From an uncultured Paraglaciecola sp. (GTDB taxonomy: Bacteria; Pseudomonadota; Gammaproteobacteria; Enterobacterales; Alteromonadaceae), in NCBI GenBank assembly GCA_947498355.1, contig CANMKA010000005.1, positions 62,001-126,000 of the forward strand: 64,000 nucleotides of DNA. Reading direction: 5' to 3'. Both the position numbers and the translations under genes were made by a program. This document shows positions 25,050-35,017 of this stretch, one piece after another. Position 1 is the stretch's first letter; each line of letters opens with the position of its first letter. The notes beneath the pieces are model-generated. The model was not told the DNA's origin. It was given only the letters and a program-made list of their open reading frames with translations, and ran no database searches.

Positions 25050-25065
25050 TGGCATTTAGCTTGCT
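25050..25065 (+). promoter_or_regulatory. sigma-54 promoter upstream of fliE
   Basis: TGGCAT at 25050-25055, TTAGC, TTGCT at 25061-25065, nearly perfect to TGGCAC-N5-TTGCW. About 60-75 bases before the fliE start; it should drive the fliEFGHIJ genes. Confidence 0.85.
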
Positions 25066-25126
25066 ATTACCTTGTTATTGTTTGATGAATTTAGCGTTCA
25101 TCAAGGTTTATCAAGGGGACATGAAC

Positions 25127-25453
25127 ATGGATATAAAAGCGCAGGCGCTCTATCAAGAAATGCAAAGCATGGCAATGCAGAGCAAATTGAATATATCTGA
25201 GCAAACCTCTCTCGCACCCAACCCTTCGTCAGAAAAGTTTGCTGATTTACTGGGCAATGCCTTAGACAAAGTGAATGGCATGCAGCTCGAGTCTAAAAAC
25301 ATGCAAGTTGCCTTTGAAATGGGCGATAAAAACCTCAGTTTAGCGGACGTTATGGTGGCCAAAGAAAAGTCTGGCATCGCGTTCGAAGCGACACTTCAGG
25401 TACGTAATAAAGTACTTGAAGCTTACAAACAAATCATGAATATGCCGGTTTAG
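25127..25453 (+). CDS. fliE: FliE, MS-ring/rod junction protein
   Basis: A protein of 108 residues from the ATG at 25127, which has AAGGGG 8 bases upstream; the ATG at 25121 is too close to it. The frame opens at 25007, but that part covers the sigma-54 promoter. The C-terminal half (FEMGDKNLSLADVMVAKEKSGIAFEATLQVRNKVLEAYKQIMNM) is typical of FliE. It joins the FliF ring to the rod and is exported early. Confidence 0.93.
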   Translation: MDIKAQALYQEMQSMAMQSKLNISEQTSLAPNPSSEKFADLLGNALDKVNGMQLESKNMQVAFEMGDKNLSLADVMVAKEKSGIAFEATLQVRNKVLEAYKQIMNMPV

Positions 25454-25463
25454 GAGCTAACAC

Positions 25464-27167
25464 GTGGCTGAAGCAGCAAGTACAGAGTTGGCAGTATCCG
25501 ATATGAGTTCAGACGTCTATGCAGACGACAGTGCCCTAGGTCAAAAAAATAGCTTTATGGATGCGGTAGGTAATACGGATCTAGTGAGGCAAATTACCTT
25601 AGTCGTCGCTTTAGTGATTTGTGTCGCGATTGCCATATTTATTTTGGTTTGGGCCCAAGAGCCTGATTATCGTCCCTTGGCGACAATGGAAACTCAAGAG
25701 CTAATCGAAACCCTGGATTACCTAGATCAAGCGAAAATTGACTATATACTCGAAGGCAATACCATTCGCGTTGCGACCGATGAATATCAAAACATTAAGT
25801 TAGGATTAGCGCGACAAGGCCTTAGTCAGCCAGAAACGGGCGGCGCCGAAATTATCATGCAAGACATGGGCTTTGGCGTCAGTCAGCGCGTTGAAAGAGA
25901 GCGGTTAAAGTACTCTCGAGAAAAACAAATCGCCGCCACAATAGAAGAAATGACAGTTATCTCTAGAGCCAAAGTATTGCTAGCTTTGCCTAAAGAAAAC
26001 GTATTTGCCCGACGTGAGAAAAAAGCCAGTGCGACAGTAGTGGTTACCCCTAGGCGCGGTGCCGCGATTAGCCCAGGTGAGGTCAGTTCAATTGTCGATA
26101 TTGTGGCTTCTGCCGTTCAAGGGCTAGAGCCAGAGCGTGTGACTATTACTAACAGCAATGGCCGCTTACTTAACTCAGGCTCTCAGGGGGCAGAATCCGC
26201 GAGAGCACGCAAAGAGTACGAAATTGAGAAAAAGCGCGAAGCCGAGTACATCGAAAAAATTGATTCCATTTTAATTCCAGTATTGGGCATAGGTAATTAT
26301 ACCGCTCAGGCAGACGTGACTATGGATTTTACTTCGGTTGAACAAACCCAACGTCGTTACAATCCAGACTTACCTGCGGTGCGCAGCGAAATGACGGTAG
26401 AAGAAAACAGTGTAGGCGGTGTTATAGCTGGGATACCAGGGGCTTTAACCAATCAACCGCCTTTAGATTCTACTATTCCAGAGCGGGCTAACGATGGCAG
26501 TGCCGCGCGTACAGCTCCTGGCCGTACCCACAAAGAAGCGACTCGAAACTACGAGCTAGACACCACTGTAAGTCATACCAAGCAGCAAGTTGGCGTGATC
26601 CGCCGCTTAACCGTGTCAGTCGCTTTAGATTATGTGAATACCACAGCAGAAGATGGCACAGTCACTAGTAGCCCACGCGCGCAAGCTGAGCTATTAGATA
26701 TTCGTCGCTTATTGCAAGGCGGTATTGGGTTTGATGTAACTCGAGGGGACTCGTTAGAAGTAGTAAGTATTCCCTTTAGTCGCGAAGACGATATTGCTCA
26801 GCTAGATTTGCCATTTTGGGAAGATCCCAAGTTCTTGCCTATGCTTAAGTTAGGCGGCGGCATTTTCATTATTTCTTTGCTGATTATCTTTGTGTTGCGA
26901 CCCATGGTACGTAAACTGATTTACCCTGATGAGATTAAAGTAGATCTTGACGATGCCGACGAAGGCCTAGATTTGGGCGATGAGACCATTAACTTGTTGG
27001 CAGAGGAGTTTGATGATTCGCAAGTTGGCTTTGCCGCAGATGGTACCTTCATGCTACCTGATTTACACAAAGACGAAGATGTCTTGAAGGCCGTAAGAGC
27101 ACTAGTGGCAAATGAACCAGAATTATCGTCGCAAGTAGTGAAAAATTGGATGATGTTAGACGACTAG
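25464..27167 (+). CDS. fliF: FliF, flagellar MS-ring protein
   Basis: A 567-residue inner-membrane ring protein. Membrane segments lie near residues 44-64 (TLVVALVICVAIAIFILVWA) and 458-478 (GGGIFIISLLIIFVLRP), with the YscJ/FliF ring-building motif (EYQNIKLGLARQGLSQP) between. The C-terminal cytoplasmic tail, ending in VKNWM and acidic residues, binds FliG. GTG start. Confidence 0.97.
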   Translation: MAEAASTELAVSDMSSDVYADDSALGQKNSFMDAVGNTDLVRQITLVVALVICVAIAIFILVWAQEPDYRPLATMETQELIETLDYLDQAKIDYILEGNTIRVATDEYQNIKLGLARQGLSQPETGGAEIIMQDMGFGVSQRVERERLKYSREKQIAATIEEMTVISRAKVLLALPKENVFARREKKASATVVVTPRRGAAISPGEVSSIVDIVASAVQGLEPERVTITNSNGRLLNSGSQGAESARARKEYEIEKKREAEYIEKIDSILIPVLGIGNYTAQADVTMDFTSVEQTQRRYNPDLPAVRSEMTVEENSVGGVIAGIPGALTNQPPLDSTIPERANDGSAARTAPGRTHKEATRNYELDTTVSHTKQQVGVIRRLTVSVALDYVNTTAEDGTVTSSPRAQAELLDIRRLLQGGIGFDVTRGDSLEVVSIPFSREDDIAQLDLPFWEDPKFLPMLKLGGGIFIISLLIIFVLRPMVRKLIYPDEIKVDLDDADEGLDLGDETINLLAEEFDDSQVGFAADGTFMLPDLHKDEDVLKAVRALVANEPELSSQVVKNWMMLDD

Positions 27168-27203
27168 TCGTTTACATAGTTAAGTGGAATCGAGGATAGA
27201 ATT

Positions 27204-28244
27204 TTGGCAGAAGAAGACGAGCAGTTACAAGAACCCAGTTACGATGTAGGTAAACTAGAAGGCGTAGACAAAGCCGCTATTTTATTACTGAGTTTAACTG
27301 AAGATGACGCTGCACAGATTTTGAAGCATTTAGAGCCCAAGCAAGTTCAAAAATTGGGCCAGGCTATGGCGCAAATTGATGATATGACCCAGCCCAAAAT
27401 AACGGCTGTGCATAAGCACTTCATCGAAGAGATCCAGAATTACAGTACCATAGGTTTCCAAAGCACCGATTTTGTTAAACGAGCCTTAACCTCTGCACTT
27501 GGTGAAGACAAAGCGGCTAACTTAATCGACCAGATCTTAATGGGTTCTGGGGCAAAAGGCCTAGATTCTCTGAAGTGGATGGACTCTAAGCAAGTGGCGA
27601 GTATTATTCGCAATGAGCACCCGCAGATCCAAACGATAGTCATGTCATACCTCGAAGCAGAACAATCTGCAGAGATACTCAGCCAGTTCCCAGAAAAAGT
27701 CAGGTTAGACCTTATGATGCGGGTCGCCAACTTAGAAGAGGTGCAGCCTGCAGCATTACAAGAATTAAACGAAATTATGGAGAAACAGTTTGCGGGTCAA
27801 GCTGGTACGCAAGCCGCCAAAATGGGAGGCCTCAAGTCAGCTGCTGATATCATGAACTACTTAGACACCAACATTGAAGGTCAGTTGATGGATGCTATCC
27901 GCGAACAAGACGAAGAGATGAGTCAGCAAATACAAGACTTAATGTTTGTCTTTGACAACTTGGCCGATGTGGACGACCGAGCTATTCAGGCCATATTGCG
28001 TGAAGTACAACAAGACGCCTTACTCAAAGCCATTAAAGGCGCAGAAGACGAACTCAAAGATAAAATTACCAAGAATATGTCGAAGCGTGCTGCTGATATG
28101 TTACTCGATGACCTAGAAGCCATGGGGCCAGTGCGTATTAGTGAAGTTGAAACGGCACAAAAAGAAATATTATCTGTTGCAAGGCGTTTAGCTGACTCTG
28201 GCGAAATTATGTTAGGCGGCGGCGGCGGCGATGAATTCTTATAA
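27204..28244 (+). CDS. fliG: FliG, flagellar motor switch protein
   Basis: A 346-residue switch protein with three armadillo-like parts: the N-terminal FliF-binding domain (DKAAILLLSLTEDDAAQILKHL), the EHPQ motif (RNEHPQIQTIVMSYL) and the C-terminal torque helix (VFDNLADVDDRAIQAILREV). The charged residues there contact the stator. TTG start with GAGG upstream. Ends in a glycine run, GGGGGDEFL. Confidence 0.97.
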   Translation: MAEEDEQLQEPSYDVGKLEGVDKAAILLLSLTEDDAAQILKHLEPKQVQKLGQAMAQIDDMTQPKITAVHKHFIEEIQNYSTIGFQSTDFVKRALTSALGEDKAANLIDQILMGSGAKGLDSLKWMDSKQVASIIRNEHPQIQTIVMSYLEAEQSAEILSQFPEKVRLDLMMRVANLEEVQPAALQELNEIMEKQFAGQAGTQAAKMGGLKSAADIMNYLDTNIEGQLMDAIREQDEEMSQQIQDLMFVFDNLADVDDRAIQAILREVQQDALLKAIKGAEDELKDKITKNMSKRAADMLLDDLEAMGPVRISEVETAQKEILSVARRLADSGEIMLGGGGGDEFL

Positions 28245-28292
28245 AATCTGGGTGATGGTTTGTGACTCTCAGTTAAATGTAGGCGGTGAAAA

Positions 28293-29072
28293 GTGAGTGA
28301 ACAGCCAGAATCTGAGCTAGTTGAAACATGGGATTTACCTTACGTAGGTGAAGCCGATACCCATAAAGATCCTAATGCAACCAATGCCTTGAATCGCCGT
28401 TCTGACTGGAAGTATGAACCGCCAGAGGAAGAGCAAGAAATACTGCCACCAACGGCGGAGGAAATTGAACAAATTCGCTTAGCTGCCCATGCTGAAGGAC
28501 TAGCAGCTGGCCATGAAGAAGGCCACGCTAAAGGTTATCAACAAGGTTTGGAAGAGGGCAAAGCTGCGGGTTTAGCTCAAGGCTTAGAAGAGGGCACAGC
28601 TCAGGGCTTAGCTTCGGGAGAAGAGCAAGTTCAGCAAAACTTGGCGACGTGGAGCACATTGCTCGAACAATTACAGCAACCTGTTAAACAGGTTGAACAA
28701 ACTTTAGAGCAAGAACTTGTTTTACTCGCAGTAAGCTTAGCGAGAGGCGTAGTGCGCAGCGAGGTTAAAACCAATCAAGACCTTATTTTCCAAGCCCTGC
28801 GAGAAGGGCTGAAAGCCTTACCTATTCAAGAAAAACAATATCAAATTCATTTGCATCCCGAGGATGTCGCTTTGATTCAGGCGCACTTTAGCGCGGAAGA
28901 AATAGACAAACATAAATGGCACCTGATTGAATCACCTGAACTTGAGCAAGGTGGCTGTGAAATTGTGACCGACGCGAACGCCGTAGATGTCAGCATTGAA
29001 CGCAGGGTAAGGGATGTGATAGATAAATTTCTATTGGAGCAGGGCTTAAATCACATAGCGGGTGATGAATAA
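28293..29072 (+). CDS. fliH: FliH, regulator of the FliI export ATPase
   Basis: A 259-residue protein. Residues about 68-110 contain the repeated GxxxG pattern (AAGHEEGHAKGYQQGLEEGKAAG) that marks FliH; the C-terminal part forms the peripheral-stalk-like domain that holds FliI at the export gate. GTG start. Confidence 0.93.
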   Translation: MSEQPESELVETWDLPYVGEADTHKDPNATNALNRRSDWKYEPPEEEQEILPPTAEEIEQIRLAAHAEGLAAGHEEGHAKGYQQGLEEGKAAGLAQGLEEGTAQGLASGEEQVQQNLATWSTLLEQLQQPVKQVEQTLEQELVLLAVSLARGVVRSEVKTNQDLIFQALREGLKALPIQEKQYQIHLHPEDVALIQAHFSAEEIDKHKWHLIESPELEQGGCEIVTDANAVDVSIERRVRDVIDKFLLEQGLNHIAGDE

Positions 29073-29075
29073 ATC

Positions 29076-30410
29076 ATGACCCTGCAAATACTGAATCATG
29101 TGAAATCTTTGCAGCAGCAAATTCCTCAGCCCCCAATCGTTGCCAGCGGAAAGTTAGTAAGAGGGATAGGGTTAACCCTAGAGGCGGTGGGCTGTCAAAT
29201 GCCAGTTGGTAGCCAATGCTTAGTACAAACCGTTGAAGGGGAAATAGAAGCTGAAGTAGTCGGTTTTGCCGAAAATATTACGTACTTAATGCCCACAGAA
29301 GCCGTTAAAGGCATAGTGCCGGGGTCGCGGGTTCAGCCTTTAAATAGAGAGCAGGGGCTAGCTGTTGGTATGGAATTGTTGGGCAGAGTGGTTGATGGGA
29401 ATGGTCAACCTCTTGACGGGTTAGGGCCAGTTAAAGCCGAAAAGCGGGTCCCGTTAACACGTCCTCCTATGAACCCTTTGATTAGAAAGCCTATAACCGA
29501 ACCCTTAGATGTAGGTGTTCGGGCCATTAATAGTATGATTACAGTCGGATCTGGTCAGCGTATGGGCTTATTCGCTGGCTCTGGTGTCGGTAAAAGTGTG
29601 TTAATGGGCATGATGACGCGGGGCACCAAAGCCGATGTAGTAGTGGTTGGCTTAGTCGGCGAGCGGGGCCGAGAAGTGAAAGAGTTTATTCAAGATATTT
29701 TGGGAGAAGAGGAACGCAAAAAGTCTGTCGTAGTGGCTGCGCCTGCTGATACCTCACCTTTAATGCGACTAAAAGGCTGTGAAACGGCAGTCACAATCGC
29801 TGAATATTTTCGTGACAAAGGTTTGAATGTGCTGCTATTAGTGGACTCGTTGACGCGTTATGCCATGGCGCAACGTGAAATTGCCTTGGCGGTGGGTGAG
29901 CCGCCGGCAACTAAAGGCTATCCACCGTCGGTATTTGCTAGGTTACCTGCATTAGTCGAGCGGGCGGGCAATGGTAGTGAGACTCAAGGCTCGATTACAG
30001 CATTTTATACTGTATTGACCGAAGGTGACGATTTGCAAGATCCTATAGCCGATGCTGCCAGAGCTATATTAGACGGGCACGTGGTTTTGTCTCGGGCATT
30101 AGCAGACTCTGGTCATTATCCAGCGATTGATGTAGAAGCATCTATTAGTCGGGTTATGCCTATGGTGGTGTCTGATGAGCATGTTCAATATGCGAGACGT
30201 ATTCGCCAAGTTTATTCAAATTATCAACAAAACAAAGATCTGATTAATATTGGTGCCTACACCAAAGGCACAGATCCAAGAATCGATTTAGCCATCGCCG
30301 CCGAACCCGCAATCAATGCCTTTTTACAACAAGGCATGCAACAAATTTTAGACTTTGATGAATGTATGACCGCCATGACAACGCTAGGTAACGGCTTAGG
30401 CCCAGCTTAA
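29076..30410 (+). CDS. fliI: FliI, flagellar export ATPase
   Basis: A 444-residue F1-beta-like ATPase: Walker A GSGVGKS, Walker B LLLVDSLTRYAMAQRE, and the VVVGLVGERGREV segment. It forms a hexamer at the base of the export apparatus, together with FliH and FliJ encoded on either side. It starts 3 bases after the fliH stop. Confidence 0.97.
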   Translation: MTLQILNHVKSLQQQIPQPPIVASGKLVRGIGLTLEAVGCQMPVGSQCLVQTVEGEIEAEVVGFAENITYLMPTEAVKGIVPGSRVQPLNREQGLAVGMELLGRVVDGNGQPLDGLGPVKAEKRVPLTRPPMNPLIRKPITEPLDVGVRAINSMITVGSGQRMGLFAGSGVGKSVLMGMMTRGTKADVVVVGLVGERGREVKEFIQDILGEEERKKSVVVAAPADTSPLMRLKGCETAVTIAEYFRDKGLNVLLLVDSLTRYAMAQREIALAVGEPPATKGYPPSVFARLPALVERAGNGSETQGSITAFYTVLTEGDDLQDPIADAARAILDGHVVLSRALADSGHYPAIDVEASISRVMPMVVSDEHVQYARRIRQVYSNYQQNKDLINIGAYTKGTDPRIDLAIAAEPAINAFLQQGMQQILDFDECMTAMTTLGNGLGPA

Positions 30411-30421
30411 GGAGAATAATT

Positions 30422-30856
30422 ATGCCTCGTTCACAATTAGCTATGGTCGCAGAGTGGGAGCGACAAAAAGAACAAAAACTCAGTCAGGATTTTCAGATTG
30501 CCCAGCAATATGTGCTAGACAGTCAAGCTAAGTTGTCTGGACTTGAGAGTTACAGAATGGATTACCTGAAGCAAGCTCAGCTGAAAGCGCAAAGTGGTGT
30601 AGGCAGTTTGTCTTTTAATCAACATCAGCAGTTTATTAGTAAGCTAGATAAGGCCTGTGAACTCCAAATTGATAATGTTAACAAGGCTAAGCAAGTTGCC
30701 GAGCAGCGAAAGGCGCAATGGTTGCAACAGCAATGTAAGCGAAAAGCCGTTGACTTGCTGCTAGAAAAACAGCACTTAGCGTTAATAAAACGTGAAAACA
30801 AACAAGAACAAATGATGTTAGATGAACTTACCATTCAAAAATATATACGCGCTTAG
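30422..30856 (+). CDS. fliJ: FliJ, flagellar export chaperone/stalk protein
   Basis: A 144-residue, mostly helical coiled-coil protein rich in Gln, Lys and Leu; called FliJ by size, helix content and position after fliI. It fits into the FliI ring and links it to FlhA. GGAG 5-6 bases before the ATG. Confidence 0.88.
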   Translation: MPRSQLAMVAEWERQKEQKLSQDFQIAQQYVLDSQAKLSGLESYRMDYLKQAQLKAQSGVGSLSFNQHQQFISKLDKACELQIDNVNKAKQVAEQRKAQWLQQQCKRKAVDLLLEKQHLALIKRENKQEQMMLDELTIQKYIRA

Positions 30857-30984
30857 CCGTGTTTAGTGTTTCTAGCTTGTGTTGATACCAAGCCAGTGTT
30901 TGTCCTTTTTTAAAACGTCCAAAAGAAATCACATTAATCCCGAATTCAGGTTATTTAACCCTATTTGGGAAGCCATTGCCAAAC

Positions 30985-31000
30985 TGGAATAACCCTTGCA
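30985..31000 (+). promoter_or_regulatory. possible sigma-54 promoter upstream of fliK
   Basis: TGGAAT at 30985-30990, AACCC, TTGCA at 30996-31000; GG and GC are 10 bases apart. The -24 half departs from TGGCAC in two bases. It lies about 135 bases before fliK in a 277-base gap that shows no other signal. Confidence 0.55.
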
Positions 31001-31133
31001 AAACCTACAACAGTTACCTTTGTTTTGACTTGCTGTATGAATTGATGTGGACATAAATACAAGGAAATGTTCATAAAATACATATAAAACAAAAGGTTAG
31101 TTTGGGCTTTATAATTAAGGGTTAAATACGAAT

Positions 31134-33299
31134 ATGCTGCAACAGCTTGCCACCGCTAAATCAGAAGTTGCCACTTTTGCCTCCCAACCCGTTGTAGAGG
31201 GCGGGGTAAACCCTGATCCTCAATCTAGTGAAACTGAGCAAGGTTATTTTGGGCGTTTACTATCAGAACAGCAAAATGCTGCTGGGGCACAGGAAAAAAA
31301 GACTCAGGACAATAGTAACCCCCAAGCTAGTAAGAACTCTTTGTCTTCTGTCGATAAAAAAACCGAACTTGAGCAGCAAGCACAGACTACAGCTCCAGTA
31401 GAAACCTCAGAGCAAACTCATCAAAACCTTAAGTCTGCCGAGAGCGATAAAAACACGAAACTCCAAGATGGATCAACCTTAGCAGCTCAAGGAGCAGATC
31501 TCGATGCAGAAGATGCTCATGGGGATGAACTGGCTACTAGCAATGATTTTAGCCAAATATCGCCTGATGTCTGGTTTGCCTCTGCTGAATCCAAAAGCAC
31601 AAAAACGTTATCAGAACAGTCGATAACTGTGCATGAACTTGGCGAAACATTTGATAATGCACCAGATGCTAAGTCTACTGAAGTACTGGCTAACCCCGTT
31701 CAGTTAGCTGAGGTGGAATTAGCTCCTGCTGAACTTGAATCTTTAGATACAGATGAATCCAACTTGTGGGTATCTTTAGTTGAAAAATTTCAACAATTTA
31801 CCCAACAAGATAAGAACTCGAAAACTAAACCTGTAGATGTTCAGCCCGAATTAAGCCAGATAGCTGAGTTTATCAAGGGAGCACTTGACGAGCAAACAGG
31901 CACAGAGCAGAGCGTGAGTGGTGAGCCTATTGAGCAAAAAGTTGTGGCGAAGCTTTTAGCTGATCCTCAAGCACTCGAACAGGCATTCGCGGGCTTTATA
32001 TCGGGCCTAGAGCTTGACCCAAATGGGCAACTTCAAACAGGGGATGACGCACCTAAATTAGACTTGGCGCTTATTGCTGAATGGGTAAATGCTGAGCTAA
32101 CAGAGACTGGTTCTGCTCTTGATGCAGGATCAGTAATTATTAGTGAAGAGGATATTCAGCTTGGCAATAGTCTGCTGGATACGCCGCTAGATACACTAGA
32201 GTCTGAGAGTGTTACAAATGGCCTTGATATTTCATCAACAGAATTAACTGCGGCAGCCTCTGTTTCTCAAAGTGTTGAAAAACAATTGGCTCCAGAGTTG
32301 AAAGACCAGTCAATCGTCGAAGAAATTATTGGATCAGAAGCCGCGAAATCCACCGATAATCAAGGGGTAGCAGTGAACACTGCTATATCTCATTTAATCA
32401 ACATGCCCGAAGATAAGTTGGACAGAATCTTGACTAAAATTGCTGAGCACGCCCTTAAAAATGAGCAAGAGGCCCAGCAAAGCTCGCAGACGGTTCAATT
32501 AAAAACTGATGCTGTTGCCGATGCTCTGGTTGTTAAAGATTTTGTTAGTGTCTTAAAAGCGGGTGTAGGAGAATTCAAGCAACAATTAGCTCAGGGTAGA
32601 GAGCCAGGTATAGATTTAAAAGCGTTAGTATCGGATGCCGCCACTAAAGTCGCTGAACTCCATCCTGGAATAAAAATGTCTGAAAATATCGAGCAAAATA
32701 TTGCCAACGTTTCGCAAATGTTCGAATTTGCCTCTAGTTTAACCCGTTCGGTTGAACAACAGACTGCTAATTACACGGCGACCTACTCGTCAGTAGCCCG
32801 TGATGTTGCGCAAATTCAAGGCGAGCAGGCTAAACAAGTACAGACTAGCCAGTTAGAGCAGAAGTTTGAAAAAGCGGTCAATATAACCAAAGCCGATGGC
32901 TTACAAGAGCTGAGTGAGAAAGTGCGTTGGTTGGCAAATGCTAAAAATTTGGTTGCTGAGATTCGCTTAGATCCAGCTGAACTAGGAGCGATGCAGGTAA
33001 GGGTGGCCTTATCGGGAGAATCGGCCACGGTTAACTTTATTGTGCAATCACAACATGCCCGAGAGGCGATGGAACAAGCGGCACCACGCTTAAAAGAAAT
33101 GTTAGCTGAAAAAGGCATTGAACTGGGGCAATCGTCCGTTCAACAAGAATCCAATAATAATCAGCAGCAAGATGAGGCAGGAGCAGAGCGAGGGTTCGCT
33201 GGTCATCAAGATAGTAGTGAAGCTAGCCCTGAAAATCAAAGTCAGCCAGAGCAAGTAATTGTGAATGGGGCCTTAGGTGGAATCGATTATTTTGTATAA
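31134..33299 (+). CDS. fliK: FliK, hook-length control protein
   Basis: A large FliK of 721 residues. The first 600 residues are acidic, Gln/Ser/Thr-rich and of low conservation. The C-terminal specificity-switch domain is clear: LVAEIRLDPAELGAMQVRVALSGESATVNFIVQSQHAREAMEQA and LKEMLAEKGIELGQSSV. It measures the hook and switches the export gate through FlhB. Confidence 0.92.
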   Translation: MLQQLATAKSEVATFASQPVVEGGVNPDPQSSETEQGYFGRLLSEQQNAAGAQEKKTQDNSNPQASKNSLSSVDKKTELEQQAQTTAPVETSEQTHQNLKSAESDKNTKLQDGSTLAAQGADLDAEDAHGDELATSNDFSQISPDVWFASAESKSTKTLSEQSITVHELGETFDNAPDAKSTEVLANPVQLAEVELAPAELESLDTDESNLWVSLVEKFQQFTQQDKNSKTKPVDVQPELSQIAEFIKGALDEQTGTEQSVSGEPIEQKVVAKLLADPQALEQAFAGFISGLELDPNGQLQTGDDAPKLDLALIAEWVNAELTETGSALDAGSVIISEEDIQLGNSLLDTPLDTLESESVTNGLDISSTELTAAASVSQSVEKQLAPELKDQSIVEEIIGSEAAKSTDNQGVAVNTAISHLINMPEDKLDRILTKIAEHALKNEQEAQQSSQTVQLKTDAVADALVVKDFVSVLKAGVGEFKQQLAQGREPGIDLKALVSDAATKVAELHPGIKMSENIEQNIANVSQMFEFASSLTRSVEQQTANYTATYSSVARDVAQIQGEQAKQVQTSQLEQKFEKAVNITKADGLQELSEKVRWLANAKNLVAEIRLDPAELGAMQVRVALSGESATVNFIVQSQHAREAMEQAAPRLKEMLAEKGIELGQSSVQQESNNNQQQDEAGAERGFAGHQDSSEASPENQSQPEQVIVNGALGGIDYFV

Positions 33300-33375
33300 T
33301 TTGCATGAAACTCCTTTGTCATTTTATCGATGCAGTCAATAATAATAGCCAAGGTAACCATTTAGAGAGTAAAGC

Positions 33376-33903
33376 ATGGCTGAAGAAGAACTACAGATGG
33401 AAGAAGGCGGTAAGAAAAAAGGCAAGCTAATGATTATTATCATTGCTGTCGTCGTACTGCTAGTTGGTGGTGGTGCTGCCTACTTTTTCTTGATGGGAGA
33501 TGAACCCATGCCAGAAGAAGCTATGATGGATGATTCAGGGGCTGCGCCCCAAGAAGCGTTAGTGTCTTCAACTGTTAAACCCGGAAGTGCCCTGTATGTA
33601 GCCATGCCTCGGCCATTTAGGTTTAACGTGCCAGGCTCGACTCGAGACAGAATAGTACAAATTAAAGTACAACTTATGGTTCGCGGCACAGACAACGAAG
33701 AAGAAGCTAAAAAGCATATTCCGTTAATTGAAGGTTCATTACTGCGGATATTTAGCACAGCAAATGCCGATGACTTGGTGACCGAAGCAGGAAAAATTGC
33801 GATCCGTGATAGCGCGTTGACCGAAGTTCAAAAAACGATGTCGGGCGTGAGTGGTGGCAAGGTGGTCGAAGAAGTCTTATTCACCGGTTTTGTCATGCAA
33901 TAG
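33376..33903 (+). CDS. fliL: FliL, stator-associated basal body protein
   Basis: A 175-residue protein with a charged N-terminus rich in Glu/Lys, one membrane helix (LMIIIIAVVVLLVGGGAAYFFL, about residues 18-39) and a periplasmic domain (YVAMPRPFRFNV ... VQIKVQLMVRG). It supports motor torque and stator engagement. Confidence 0.93.
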   Translation: MAEEELQMEEGGKKKGKLMIIIIAVVVLLVGGGAAYFFLMGDEPMPEEAMMDDSGAAPQEALVSSTVKPGSALYVAMPRPFRFNVPGSTRDRIVQIKVQLMVRGTDNEEEAKKHIPLIEGSLLRIFSTANADDLVTEAGKIAIRDSALTEVQKTMSGVSGGKVVEEVLFTGFVMQ

Positions 33904-33929
33904 TCATCGTGACTTAAGAGAGAAATATT

Positions 33930-34988
33930 GTGAGTGATTTATTATCCCAAGACGAAATCGATGCCTTATTGCATGGTGTCGACGATGTTGAAGAAGAAGA
34001 GGTTGGCGAATCTGAGTCTAATGGCTCGGCTATGCAATATGATTTTTCTTCTCAAGATCGTATCGTGCGCGGGAGGATGCCAACCTTAGAGATTGTCAAT
34101 GAGCGTTTTGCAAGGCACATGCGTGTTAGTTTATTTAACATGATGCGTCGCTCGGCTGAAGTGTCTATCAATGGTATTCAAATGACTAAGTTTGGCGAAT
34201 ATATTCATACCTTATTTGTACCAACCAGTTTGAACATGGTGCGTTTCCGTCCGTTAAAGGGAACGGGCTTAATTACCATGGAAGCTAGGTTAGTTTTTAT
34301 TTTGGTAGACAACTTTTTTGGTGGAGATGGACGCTATCACGCCAAGATTGAAGGACGAGAGTTTACACCTACCGAGCGTCGTATTATTCAGATGTTACTT
34401 AAACTTATATTTGAAGATTATAAAGAAGCTTGGGCGCCAGTCATGGATGTGTCATTTGAGTATCTAGACTCAGAGGTGAACCCTGCTATGGCCAATATAG
34501 TGAGTCCGACTGAAGTTGTGGTTATTAGCTCGTTTCATATTGAGCTAGACGGCGGCGGCGGTGATTTTCACGTGTCTTTGCCTTACTCCATGCTTGAGCC
34601 GATTCGAGAGCTATTAGATGCAGGGGTGCAGAGTGACAAAGAGGATACAGATTTACGTTGGAGTAAAGCTCTGCGTGATGAAATTCTGGATGTTCAAGTT
34701 GCCTTGTCTACCCATATGATGGACGTTGAACTGTCCCTTGAAGAAGTCATGGAACTCGAAGCCGGGCATATTATTCCCATAGAAATGCCCGACCATATTA
34801 CGATCCTGATTGAAGATTTGCCTACTTTTAGAGCGAAAATGGGACGTTCTAGAGACAATTTAGCATTGAAAATTATTGAAAAGATCCCACGGCCGACTTC
34901 TGTTAAGTCCGAGCTACAACTATTAACAAAAGGCGGTCGCAGAATAGACAGTGACGCCGAGCTGCAAGTCTTAGAAGAAGACCTGTAG
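33930..34988 (+). CDS. fliM: FliM, motor switch protein
   Basis: A 352-residue switch protein. The N-terminal CheY-P-binding peptide LLSQDEIDALLHG (residues 4-16) is intact, followed by an acidic linker, the CheC-like middle domain and the C-terminal SpoA domain. It sits with FliN and FliG in the C-ring. The N-terminal peptide resembles three repeats in the CheA of this window. Confidence 0.97.
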   Translation: MSDLLSQDEIDALLHGVDDVEEEEVGESESNGSAMQYDFSSQDRIVRGRMPTLEIVNERFARHMRVSLFNMMRRSAEVSINGIQMTKFGEYIHTLFVPTSLNMVRFRPLKGTGLITMEARLVFILVDNFFGGDGRYHAKIEGREFTPTERRIIQMLLKLIFEDYKEAWAPVMDVSFEYLDSEVNPAMANIVSPTEVVVISSFHIELDGGGGDFHVSLPYSMLEPIRELLDAGVQSDKEDTDLRWSKALRDEILDVQVALSTHMMDVELSLEEVMELEAGHIIPIEMPDHITILIEDLPTFRAKMGRSRDNLALKIIEKIPRPTSVKSELQLLTKGGRRIDSDAELQVLEEDL

Positions 34989-35017
34989 CGGTCAATCGCG
35001 AGTATGGAGCGAATATC

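Noticed and set aside
28490..28630. Repeat array inside fliH
   Set aside because: The GxxxG repeats are a normal feature of FliH proteins.
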